Shown: piece by piece, positions 53,338-61,044 of the stretch
Layout of the letters: every line of letters starts with the position of its first letter
How positions within the stretch are numbered: the stretch's first letter is position 1
NCBI GenBank assembly: GCA_033391075.1
Contig: JAWPMV010000001.1
Span: 4,340,001 to 4,404,000, forward strand
Length of the DNA stretch: 64,000 nt
Source: Bacteroidia bacterium
Lineage (GTDB): Bacteria > Bacteroidota > Bacteroidia > J057
Direction of reading: 5' to 3'
The notes under the pieces: model-generated
The model's database searches: none
The model's input: the letters and a program-made list of their open reading frames with translations, nothing else
What the model was told of the DNA's origin: nothing
Position numbers and translations under genes: made by a program

Positions 53338-54294
53338 CTATCTGTCGGTTCTCAACTCGTATGCAATTGGGTTGGAAACGATGGGAAATCGAATTTCGTA
53401 ACTCTCGCCTTCACTCACTGTCAACTGATCAGTCAGCAACCAGGGGTTCATAATTTTCAAATCCCGATAGGTGGAACCGTGTGACTGCGCAAAGGTAGCA
53501 AGATCATCTATATTTTCCTTGACCAGAGTAGTACGATATGGGATTGGATGATAATATTCTATGGCATCCAGATCAAAGCCATAACGTTCAGCTCCTTCGA
53601 GGACACTTTTGTATCCCAGGATTCTGTAGAGATATGCCCCTGTTTCAGGGTTGAGGTCCATTTGGAAGTAATCACGGGTCCCATTGTTCTTGACTGCGCG
53701 TTCAACACCGGTGGGGCCCATATTATATGCTGCTGCTACCAAAGTCCAGTCTTCCAATTGCTTGTAAGCAGACTTTAAGAAGCGAGCGGCTGCGTAGGTT
53801 GCTTTATCCGGGTGGAGTCTTTCGTCCACCTGATCCGAAACTTCCAATCCATATTGCTTTGCAGTAGCTGGCATAAACTGCCAGAAACCTTTAGCACCTA
53901 CCACGGAGGTAGCATTGGAAAGTTTACTTTCGGCTATACTTAAGTAGAAAAAGTCGCTGGGAATTCCTTTGGCTTCCAGGATATCCATAAAGCGATCCTG
54001 ATAGCGATAAGCCCTCTTCAACAATAGTTTTGTTGCAGCGGGATAATTGAGACTTTTCCGTATTTCTCTGTTGATTTTTTTCTCGATGCGAGGATTCTGG
54101 ATATCTACAGTTTCTCCTGCAAAATCCAGGCTCAGAGGGGCTCCGTAGTTGAAAGCTGATACCTTGCCGGAAAGCGCTTTTAATTTAGCGTCAGATCTTG
54201 GACCGGGGGTTTCTGCCTCCACTTTCCAGACAGGGAATAAAAGGCCCGCTGAAATCAATCCTAACGTAAGGATAATAAGGAGTGTACGTTTCAT
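53338..54294 (-). CDS. Membrane-anchored lytic transglycosylase (GH23, MltD-like)
   Basis: A 318-aa protein with an N-terminal signal or anchor (residues 3-22). The catalytic domain (about 85-255) has the GH23 pattern: the acid Glu122 in SIAESKLSN, GAKGFWQFMPATAKQYGL (133-150), and VAAAYNMGPTGVERA (about 190-204). It cleaves the MurNAc-GlcNAc bond with formation of 1,6-anhydroMurNAc. Unlike E. coli MltD it has no clear LysM repeats; residues about 270-318 (ATFAQSHGSTYRDLKIMNPWL) may be one degenerate LysM. A role in wall remodelling is likely. Confidence 0.93.
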   Translation of the reverse strand: MKRTLLIILTLGLISAGLLFPVWKVEAETPGPRSDAKLKALSGKVSAFNYGAPLSLDFAGETVDIQNPRIEKKINREIRKSLNYPAATKLLLKRAYRYQDRFMDILEAKGIPSDFFYLSIAESKLSNATSVVGAKGFWQFMPATAKQYGLEVSDQVDERLHPDKATYAAARFLKSAYKQLEDWTLVAAAYNMGPTGVERAVKNNGTRDYFQMDLNPETGAYLYRILGYKSVLEGAERYGFDLDAIEYYHPIPYRTTLVKENIDDLATFAQSHGSTYRDLKIMNPWLLTDQLTVSEGESYEIRFPIVSNPIAYELRTDR

Positions 54295-54536
54295 AGTGTT
54301 TGCAAAAAGGTCTGTTTGTTGCTTTCTTTCTGTGTTTGTTAGGTACTTATACGTACCGAAGGCGCAAAAGTGCTACCGTTACCGGTAAATTTCGAGACAC
54401 TTTCGCCCGATTTCTTTCAAGGCTCCGTTATTTTGGAGGACTTGAACACTTCAAAGGTATAAGGTAAACTTGCTTCTATAGGGTGGGAATAGCTTGAATA
54501 GGGTTTTTTCTCGCTTTACTTGTACGAAATCCAGTC

Positions 54537-55244
54537 TTAAAAGTTGGGTTTGAGTAAGTTATCGGTGTAAAAGTTAGTAAAATGCTCTACTACTTCATCC
54601 GCAGAATCTACTACTTTAAACAAATCCATATCTTTTTCAGAAATGTTGTTTTCCTGCTCCAGGAGCACTTTTTTGATCCAGTCAATCAGGCCTCCCCAGA
54701 AATCACTTCCTACTAAAACTACGGGGAAACGGTCAATTTTCAGGGTTTGAATGAGGGTAAGTGCTTCAAAAAGCTCATCCAGCGTACCAAATCCTCCGGG
54801 CAAGACCACAAAACCCTGTGCGTATTTGACGAACATCACCTTGCGCACAAAGAAATAATTGAAGTCTATGTCTTTATCCTTATCAATCCAGGGATTGGAA
54901 TGGGTTTCAAAAGGGAGCTCAATATTTAAACCTACAGAAGTTCCTCCTGCTTCGAAAGCTCCTTTATTACCGGCTTCCATGATCCCAGGTCCTCCTCCGG
55001 TAATAATTCCAAAACCACTTTGGGTAAGTTTAGCGGCTATTTCTGTCGCCAGTTTGTAATACTTGGTATCAGGTTTTGTTCTGGCAGAACCAAAAATTGA
55101 TATACAGGGCCCAATCGCGGACATCTTCTCAAATCCTTCCACAAATTCAGACATGATCTTAAAAACGATCCAGGAATCTTTCCCAGGCGCTTTTTTCCAT
55201 TCTCTTTTATGCTCGGTGAAATAAGAATTGATTCGTTTGTCCAT
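54537..55244 (-). CDS. LOG-family (TIGR00730) Rossmann-fold protein
   Basis: A 235-aa cytoplasmic protein with the family motifs GGGPGIME (83-90) and PGGFGTLDE (149-157). These motifs mark LOG-family enzymes such as the cytokinin-activating nucleotide phosphoribohydrolase LOG and the bacterial nucleosidase PpnN. The usual start of the family, ISIFGSAR (about 48-55), is present. Its reaction is therefore probably cleavage of the base-ribose bond of a nucleoside monophosphate; the natural substrate here is unknown. It is a single gene with about 240 nt on each side. Confidence 0.92.
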   Translation of the reverse strand: MDKRINSYFTEHKREWKKAPGKDSWIVFKIMSEFVEGFEKMSAIGPCISIFGSARTKPDTKYYKLATEIAAKLTQSGFGIITGGGPGIMEAGNKGAFEAGGTSVGLNIELPFETHSNPWIDKDKDIDFNYFFVRKVMFVKYAQGFVVLPGGFGTLDELFEALTLIQTLKIDRFPVVLVGSDFWGGLIDWIKKVLLEQENNISEKDMDLFKVVDSADEVVEHFTNFYTDNLLKPNF

Positions 55245-55400
55245 GTGATTGAATGTTTTAGCGGGGCAAAACTATCTAAAATTGCCTAATAAAGAAGGGT
55301 TTTTCCTACAAAATTGTTTCAAAGGACCCCTTATTTAGGAAAAGGCACCGATATCTCATTGTGGTCAAAGCATATTTACCCTAACATCAAGCCAAAGAAT

Positions 55401-55432
55401 AAGGGCATAAATGATTCATTTATGCCCTTTTT
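55401..55432. terminator. Strong hairpin terminator downstream of gene 55455-57071
   Basis: A perfect 13-bp stem AAGGGCATAAATG with its complement (55401-55429) and a 3-nt loop. It lies 26 nt past the stop codon at 55455. A T-run is clear on the plus strand (55428-55432) and weaker on the minus strand (TTATTCTTT). It can act in both directions and isolates the LOG gene from the T9SS gene. Confidence 0.75.
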
Positions 55433-55454
55433 AAGATCCTTATGCGAAGATTCT

Positions 55455-57071
55455 TTATTCAGTAATGATGATTTTCTCGAAATGGCTGAAATTCCAACCT
55501 TGTACCCTTAATACATACAATCCTCCCGGCAAATCTCCCCTTCCTAATTCCAATTCAAAGGCTTGACCATTCTCCAGAAGTCCTGATCCAACTTTTTGCA
55601 CCAGCTTTCCGTCAGTACTCAGAAGGTCCACACGAACTTCCTGTTTTTCCTGCACTTCCACCAGCAATTTAGAATTTGCATTTATGGGATTTGGTGCAAT
55701 GGAAACAAAGTATGCATTACTAAGGTCCACACTTAATTCCAGATTATCAGAATAGCTAAAGCTACCATCATAATCTATTTGTCTAAGGCGGAAGATATAA
55801 CTTCCACTATTGAGGGCTCCGGTACGGAAGGTATATAGATTTACATTTGTGCTATTTCCGATTCCATCTACAAAGCCAATATTTTCAAAGTCCAGACCAT
55901 CTTGACTAATCTGTACTTCAAAGCCACGGTTATTGATCTCTTGTGCGGTGGCCCAATTGAGTTCGACGCTTTGGTCGATCTGTTTCCCGTCGAAACTCAG
56001 CATTTCTACCGGGAATACTCCCTGACATTCAGGAGAAGTACTTGAAATGACATTTATAGGTTCACTAGAATGCCCACAAGTTGCTCCTGCAGGATCTTCA
56101 TAAGCGATCATAAGATACTCTCCCTGGTATCCATTGGTCGGATCGAGCGTAGGTGCATAAGTACCATTGGCATCTCCCTGCATCAATACCCCATCTCTGA
56201 ACCACTCATAATACAACCAGCCAGCGCTTTGGGTAGCAGGATCGGGGTCCAGGACGATTGCCGTAGGGCTTGCATCATCCTGACAGGTAGTCCCATTCAC
56301 AGCAACTCCTACTTCTTTACCACATAGGCCAAAGAAGATTCCATCAAGTGCCAGGTCATTTCCTTGCGCACCAGGAACCAGGTTTCTCATTACGAGATTG
56401 GCAGATGTACTCGTTCCAGACTCCCAGGCTCCAGATATCTGAAACCAGACGGCAGAGTCTGCTTCTGGCATTTTGGGAAGTTCAAAACTTCCATCTGTTG
56501 AGAGCACTCCATCGATGTAGTAACCGGATACCGTATCTCCATTGATCCTGAGTTCAAAATCAGGGAGTGTATCGGAACCCGGATAATTGATGGCTTCCTG
56601 GGTATAAATGTTTTTTACAAATACTGAAAAGGTATAGGTATTGTTGGGACAGACATCCAGGGTCTGTTCCCAAATAATCCCGCTGAGATCTGTCGTACTA
56701 CAACTGGTACCGACCGTATCGCAGGGATCGACAATCATGAAATTTCCTGGAGTGTAAGTTCCGCTACTAGCATTTATACGGTCCGTGACCTTCCAAATAG
56801 TTTGGAGGTTAAAACCAGGCGCATTATAACAGGTAACCGCAGGATCGTTTATCACTGTACTTGCAATGGTATAATCTCCAAAAGAACAGGTATATCCGCT
56901 ATTAAAGCTGAAACTGTTTGTAAAGCCGGTATTTCCATCATCAAATTCAGGATTTACAACCATATTGGGTCCAACAGTACCACAGCCTCCCGGAATCGGA
57001 TCTTGAGCGTATAGATTACAGGTAAAGAAAAACGAGGTAAGTAGGAAAACAAAGGTAGAATTTCTAATCAT
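55455..57071 (-). CDS. Secreted T9SS cargo protein of unknown function
   Basis: A 538-aa protein with a signal peptide (residues 1-22, FVFLLTSFFFTCNLYAQ). The N-terminal domain (about 24-250) starts with CGTVGPNMVVNPEFDDGNTG, like carbohydrate-binding jelly-roll domains of Bacteroidota surface proteins. It has ten or more cysteines, unusual for a T9SS protein, probably in disulfides. Residues about 345-450 form a fibronectin-like unit (SFDGKQIDQSVELNWATAQE). Residues about 455-538 are a T9SS type A sorting domain (VRVDLLSTDGKLVQKVGSG, then LPGGLYVLRVQG). No catalytic site is recognised. Confidence 0.87.
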   Translation of the reverse strand: MIRNSTFVFLLTSFFFTCNLYAQDPIPGGCGTVGPNMVVNPEFDDGNTGFTNSFSFNSGYTCSFGDYTIASTVINDPAVTCYNAPGFNLQTIWKVTDRINASSGTYTPGNFMIVDPCDTVGTSCSTTDLSGIIWEQTLDVCPNNTYTFSVFVKNIYTQEAINYPGSDTLPDFELRINGDTVSGYYIDGVLSTDGSFELPKMPEADSAVWFQISGAWESGTSTSANLVMRNLVPGAQGNDLALDGIFFGLCGKEVGVAVNGTTCQDDASPTAIVLDPDPATQSAGWLYYEWFRDGVLMQGDANGTYAPTLDPTNGYQGEYLMIAYEDPAGATCGHSSEPINVISSTSPECQGVFPVEMLSFDGKQIDQSVELNWATAQEINNRGFEVQISQDGLDFENIGFVDGIGNSTNVNLYTFRTGALNSGSYIFRLRQIDYDGSFSYSDNLELSVDLSNAYFVSIAPNPINANSKLLVEVQEKQEVRVDLLSTDGKLVQKVGSGLLENGQAFELELGRGDLPGGLYVLRVQGWNFSHFEKIIITE

Positions 57072-57430
57072 ACTAGGGGAAGTAATTGTGTTTTTCCGAA
57101 TTTTTAAGAACTCTTATCCAGAAATTGAATAATTATTTACGAGTACCTTTTAACTCGTCAATGTTAGACTCCGACTAAAGTACAAAAAAAAAATCATTTC
57201 CCTGAGGCCAATTTTTTACAATTTCCGATTTGTATTTCTATCTGTATGAAAATTTTAATTAATCCGAACAAATAGGCTCAGATTTCGTCCTCTAGGTAGA
57301 AACAGATTCTAAACGTAGAAAGCTTAAGGCTGCTTAAAGATTGAGAAATCGAATAATTCTATGCTAATTGGATCTGGCCATCTGAAATGCTTGAGAAACG
57401 GAACACCTAATTAAGTACCGTTATATTCCT
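57072..57430. other. Divergent intergenic region, 359 bp
   Basis: AT-rich and non-coding, between the divergent genes at 57071 (minus) and 57431 (plus). It holds a 6-bp inverted repeat with ACGAGT/ACTCGT (about 57138-57157), a poly-A run (57183-57192) and no clear Bacteroidota promoter or repeat of the GTGTT family. Confidence 0.5.
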
Positions 57431-57916
57431 ATGGAAAACAGTAATCTCATCATCCTCATTTTATCTGCCGGAGCTATTATCTATATCCTGTTCAAGGTTG
57501 CTCAAAAGGTCTTGAAAGCAATTTTGGTTCTGGCTATTGCAGCCCTTGCTTTTTATTTATGGCAAGGAGGCAGCATCAATGAACTGAAAGGGAAGGGCAT
57601 GGAGGCCCTGATCGATCAATCTTCAATAAGTAGACTGGAAGAAAATAATTGTGAAGGAGATAATGCGGATAAGACCAAATGCCTCTGCATAGTAGGTCCG
57701 ATTAAAGAAGACCTCAGTTCACGCTTGAGTATTTCTGATATGGCAAGTATTGACCTGGATAAAGAACTGGTCAAAAAAGAGATTCGAATCAGCCTGAAGA
57801 ACAAACAAAAAAATATCCGCAAGTGCATCATCAGCAAAAAGGGACCGGAATACTGGGATGGTATAAAAGGTGCCTGGGAAAAATTGAAAGATGTAGTTGA
57901 AAAGGAGCCGAGCTAA
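57431..57916 (+). CDS. Small membrane protein of unknown function
   Basis: A 161-aa protein with two hydrophobic segments (about 5-23 and 26-46), a short Gly-rich turn, then a soluble part of about 110 residues. This has the cysteines C74, C84, C86 and C124, close together in LEENNCEGDNADKTKCLC (about 69-86), which could make disulfides if the domain is outside the cytoplasm. The C-terminal half is highly charged (LDKELVKKEIRISLKNKQK). I do not recognise the family. It is a single gene with a strong terminator behind it. Confidence 0.72.
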   Translation: MENSNLIILILSAGAIIYILFKVAQKVLKAILVLAIAALAFYLWQGGSINELKGKGMEALIDQSSISRLEENNCEGDNADKTKCLCIVGPIKEDLSSRLSISDMASIDLDKELVKKEIRISLKNKQKNIRKCIISKKGPEYWDGIKGAWEKLKDVVEKEPS

Positions 57917-57941
57917 TCTTTAGGCAGTATTCAATTGCCAC

Positions 57942-57989
57942 AAAAAGAAAGACGCAAAACAATCTGTTGATTGTTTTGCGTCTTTCTTT
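57942..57989. terminator. Bidirectional terminator, 22-bp perfect stem
   Basis: Arms 57942-57963 and 57968-57989 are perfect complements around a TGTT loop. The plus strand continues with T-rich sequence, and the plus-strand left arm starts in an A-run, giving T on the minus strand. It separates the convergent genes ending at 57916 and 58002. An unusually long and perfect terminator. Confidence 0.9.
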
Positions 57990-58001
57990 TATGTTTTTGC
58001 T

Positions 58002-58358
58002 TTACTCTTCGGTTCCGGCAGCAGGTTCGGCAGGAGCTTCTGGAAGGCTAGCTGGATCTTGTAGAGGACCTGCATTAGGTACTACAAGCTCATCGATAGC
58101 AGTCTCTGTACGGATTGTATCAGGATCAACTTCAGGGCTACCAAAAGTAAGGTTGGCTATGATGGCAACAAGTGCCAATCCGCCAGCGAGATACCAGGTG
58201 ATCTTTTCGATTACCTCATTACTTCTCCTCGCACCCATAATTTGCTGGGCACCACCCCCGAAAGTTGAAGATAGTCCTCCACCTTTGCTGTTTTGAACAA
58301 TTACTACCAGCGTAAGGCCGACAGAAATGAGTATGCATAGAAAGCTAAAAAAAGCCAT
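58002..58358 (-). CDS. secG: Preprotein translocase subunit SecG
   Basis: A 118-aa inner-membrane protein with two membrane helices (about 4-24 and 52-72). The family motif in the cytoplasmic loop between them is present (VIVQNSKGGGLSSTFGGG, about 21-38). SecG assists SecYE and SecA in protein export. An acidic Pro/Ala-rich tail follows. The start ATG overlaps the previous gene's stop codon (TAATG). It is the last gene of the miaB operon. Confidence 0.93.
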   Translation of the reverse strand: MAFFSFLCILISVGLTLVVIVQNSKGGGLSSTFGGGAQQIMGARRSNEVIEKITWYLAGGLALVAIIANLTFGSPEVDPDTIRTETAIDELVVPNAGPLQDPASLPEAPAEPAAGTEE

Positions 58359-59131
58359 TATTTCTTGTTTATTTCTAAAATTTGAGCGTCAAAATAAGCA
58401 CTTTTTTCAGGGAATAGCAAACTGAGTTTCTTATATATACGGATTGCCTCCCGGGTATTGTTTTGCTGGAGATGAAGTTTTGCCAAAGTCTCTGATGCAA
58501 TTTCCTCATCCAGGCTTATACTCATGCTTGCAAAATCCTCTGTTTTCTGATAATTCTTTTCTGGATTGGGCCGCCTGATCTTAGGATTTTTGTTGAGGAA
58601 ACGTTGAATCAGGTCCCTGGCCTCCGGACTGGAAGTGGCCTCTTCTGTATGCTTGAAATCTTTTCGAAGAATTTCCGTCCGTATCTTTTCAGCTAGCCAG
58701 AGATGTTTTTGCGTTTTTTCTTTAATCAAACTATCTAAAAAACCCTGAAAATCAGCTCCCAAATCATTGCCCACAACTGAAAAAGGGATATCCAGACTAC
58801 TTAGCTGCTCTTCAACAGAAGTATCCACGATGCTAAAGAGCTCGTGCTTTTGGTGAATGGATACGGTTTTTTCCGGACTTTCCTCCATTGTCTCGGTTAT
58901 TATTTTTTCTCTAATACTCTTCTTGCCCTCCATGAAGGCTTTTAACAATGGGCGATTCGAAGCATGTGCTGAGGCCAGACCAATATTAGCTGTACTAGGC
59001 ACAGCTTTGGCCTTGAGATACCTTGCCATCGCAAAATAAGGATATTTCCGGATCATTGTATCCAGAAAATCCAATTCTTCGCTATTTAACTCTCGCTCGA
59101 AGGATTTGTGATATAATTCCCAAATATTCAC
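58358..59131 (-). CDS. Tetratricopeptide-like helical protein of unknown function
   Basis: A 257-aa soluble protein without signal peptide. It has an N-terminal helical segment (about 1-60, LYHKSFERELNSEELDFLDTM), a charged middle and a C-terminal helix pair (about 210-257) with TPR-like spacing (ASETLAKLHLQQNNTREAIRIYKKL). The position between lptE and secG is kept in many Bacteroidota, so it may aid envelope biogenesis; that is an inference. The gene overlaps secG by 1 nt. Confidence 0.8.
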   Translation of the reverse strand: MNIWELYHKSFERELNSEELDFLDTMIRKYPYFAMARYLKAKAVPSTANIGLASAHASNRPLLKAFMEGKKSIREKIITETMEESPEKTVSIHQKHELFSIVDTSVEEQLSSLDIPFSVVGNDLGADFQGFLDSLIKEKTQKHLWLAEKIRTEILRKDFKHTEEATSSPEARDLIQRFLNKNPKIRRPNPEKNYQKTEDFASMSISLDEEIASETLAKLHLQQNNTREAIRIYKKLSLLFPEKSAYFDAQILEINKK

Positions 59132-59200
59132 GATTCAATGATACAGGGATTTTCGGATATTTTTTCAGGCGGAATGTTGGATTTCTTACAGAGGGGAAAA

Positions 59201-59296
59201 GGTGTTGGCATGTTAGAGTTTTAGTGTGTTGGTGTTATTATTATCTAGCAAAATGCATACGCTAATACCCCAACTCGTTAACACTCCAACACCTTT
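59201..59296. repeat. GTGTT/AACAC octamer inverted repeat, copy H (after lptE)
   Basis: Left units in exact 8-bp register start at 59201, 59209, 59217, 59225 and 59233. Right units (AATAC, AACTC, AACAC, AACAC) start at 59263, 59271, 59279 and 59287. It lies inside the miaB-secG operon and ends 4-8 nt past the lptE stop codon. Outermost pairing AAAGGTGTTGG with its complement is perfect. Confidence 0.8.
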
Positions 59297-59299
59297 CGC

Positions 59300-59821
59300 T
59301 TACCACTTCCCCAAAGACTTGGTAAATATATCCTGCGTAATCTGCTCGAGAATTTCGTTGATTTTTTCTTCTTCTACAGAGGTAAAATCTTCACTGGCAT
59401 CGAAGTCTACAAATCCACTAAAGGTTTGTTCCCAGCTAGCATTTTCGTCTTTGTTGTTTTTGAAACTGACCCGCACGCTTATGCTGAGCCGGTTTTGTTC
59501 AGCCGAAGTGGTTCCTGTAATGGCAATAGGAGCTACATCATAACGAGTAATACTCCCTCCTAGCTCGACATCAGCCGGTGGGTCGGTCAAACTCAATTTA
59601 CTTTGGCTCAAAAATCTGTCCTGTAGCTGCAAAGTCATCTCGGGAGCGAGATAGGGAACTACGATTGGGGCTTCATTTATAAACTGATCCACATAAAGGG
59701 TTTCCAATACGACTCCGGAGGTTCCCCCTATTTTAGGTACACCGGTAGTATTGAAGGAAACTCTACATGCTGCCAGGATCAGGCAGGCAGCAAATAAAAC
59801 CAAATAGCTTACATTTTTCAC
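59300..59821 (-). CDS. lptE: LPS-assembly lipoprotein LptE
   Basis: A 173-aa outer-membrane lipoprotein that plugs and assists the LPS transporter LptD. The lipobox is LAAC with Cys19. The mature part has the family look (FNTTGVPKIGG, then TLQLQDRFLSQSKLSL, then VELGGSITRYDVAPIAI). The start is a GTG overlapping the regulator's stop codon by 4 nt (GTGA), so translation is coupled. No lptD gene is in the window. Repeat copy H follows. Confidence 0.9.
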   Translation of the reverse strand: MKNVSYLVLFAACLILAACRVSFNTTGVPKIGGTSGVVLETLYVDQFINEAPIVVPYLAPEMTLQLQDRFLSQSKLSLTDPPADVELGGSITRYDVAPIAITGTTSAEQNRLSISVRVSFKNNKDENASWEQTFSGFVDFDASEDFTSVEEEKINEILEQITQDIFTKSLGKW

Positions 59822-61044
59822 AGGTCTATGTTGTAGTTATTGATTTTTCGGTACAAAGTCCTTTCGGAGATGCCCAATTCCTGAGCGGCTTTTTTCCGGT
59901 TGTTGTTATGTTTGAGCAAAGCCTTGGTGATCAGGTCTTTTTCGTTTTTCTCCAAAGAAAGCGAAGCTTCTACTAAAAGTGGTGCTTCTTTGGCAATGGG
60001 TTGTACCTGGGGTTCTGGTGCCTGAATGATTTCCGTTTCACCATACCGACTCTCATCATAAGCGGGAGTCGAATTGAAACTCATGCCTCCGGAAGGATCG
60101 AAATCCCTGCCTTGCTGCATGGCCATAAATAGCATTTTCTTTAAATCAGTTACTTCTTTCCCCAGATCGTGAATCATTTTGAACAAAAGATCACGGTCCT
60201 CGGTAGTCACCGACTCTCCCCCATTCGATCCAGGCATGTGAACAATGCTGGGCAGATAAGATTCCTGAATCAATAGATTCTTTTGCAGGACAGTTGCTGC
60301 TACCATTTCCCCTTTTACCAGAACCGTCAATTTCTCAACCAGGTTTCGAAGCTCCCGAACATTCCCAGGCCAGCGATATTTATATAGCAGCTCTACAGCT
60401 TCCGTTTCGAGTACAATAGGATCTCTTTTATACTTTTCGGCAAACTCAAGGGCAAAATAGTTGAACAAGAGTTCTATATCCTGTCCCCGGTCTCTCAATG
60501 CGGGCACAACAATAGATACCGTATTGAGGCGAAAGTAGAGGTCCTCTCTAAATTTCCCCTGGCGGATCATTTCCACCAGATTCTTATTCGTCGCAGCAAT
60601 CACCCGTACATCAGCTTGACGGACTTTGGAAGATCCCACCCGCAGGTATTCACCATTTTCAAGTAAACGCAAAAGTCTCGCCTGGGTCTTGAGGGGCATT
60701 TCTGCAATTTCATCCAAAAAGATGGTTCCGTCTTCTACTTCTTCGAAATACCCTTTGCGGGTATCATAAGCCGAAGTAAAAGCCCCTTTTTCATGTCCAA
60801 ATAGTTCTGAATCAAGGGTCCCTTCCGGTATAGCACCGGTATTTACTGCCAGAAATCGTTTGTGTTTTCTTTTGCTAAATTGATGGATGATCCGTGAGAA
60901 CACATCCTTTCCACTCCCATTCTCCCCATAAACGAGTACGGAAACCTCAGTAGGAGCTACTTGCATAGCTACCTCCACAGCCGAATTTATCTCTCGGCTG
61001 TTTCCGATGATTCCATATCTCTGTTTTACCTGCTGTATGGTCAT
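59818..61044 (-). CDS. Sigma-54-interacting AAA+ transcriptional activator (variant GAFTSA loop)
   Basis: A 408-aa regulator: AAA+ domain at about 10-240 with Walker A GENGSGKD (40-47), the L1 loop GAFTSA (87-92) in place of the usual GAFTGA, and Walker B TIFLDEIA (107-114). It ends with a Fis-type helix-turn-helix (about 365-405, KALLKHNNNRKKAAQELGISERTL). There is no N-terminal receiver, PAS or GAF domain, so it may be constitutive or controlled by amount. Between them lies a Gln/Glu-rich linker. Orthologues sit between miaB and lptE in many Bacteroidota, hinting at envelope control. The ATG overlaps the miaB stop codon (TAATG). Confidence 0.93.
   Translation of the reverse strand: MTIQQVKQRYGIIGNSREINSAVEVAMQVAPTEVSVLVYGENGSGKDVFSRIIHQFSKRKHKRFLAVNTGAIPEGTLDSELFGHEKGAFTSAYDTRKGYFEEVEDGTIFLDEIAEMPLKTQARLLRLLENGEYLRVGSSKVRQADVRVIAATNKNLVEMIRQGKFREDLYFRLNTVSIVVPALRDRGQDIELLFNYFALEFAEKYKRDPIVLETEAVELLYKYRWPGNVRELRNLVEKLTVLVKGEMVAATVLQKNLLIQESYLPSIVHMPGSNGGESVTTEDRDLLFKMIHDLGKEVTDLKKMLFMAMQQGRDFDPSGGMSFNSTPAYDESRYGETEIIQAPEPQVQPIAKEAPLLVEASLSLEKNEKDLITKALLKHNNNRKKAAQELGISERTLYRKINNYNIDL

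Noticed and set aside
52600-53484. 294-codon plus-strand ORF opposite uvrA
   Set aside because: It lies almost wholly antisense to the conserved start of uvrA and has no recognisable protein features; it is a by-product of uvrA codon usage.
55314-55511. 65-codon plus-strand ORF between the LOG gene and the T9SS gene
   Set aside because: It runs through the terminator hairpin and into the antisense of the T9SS gene; no coding features.
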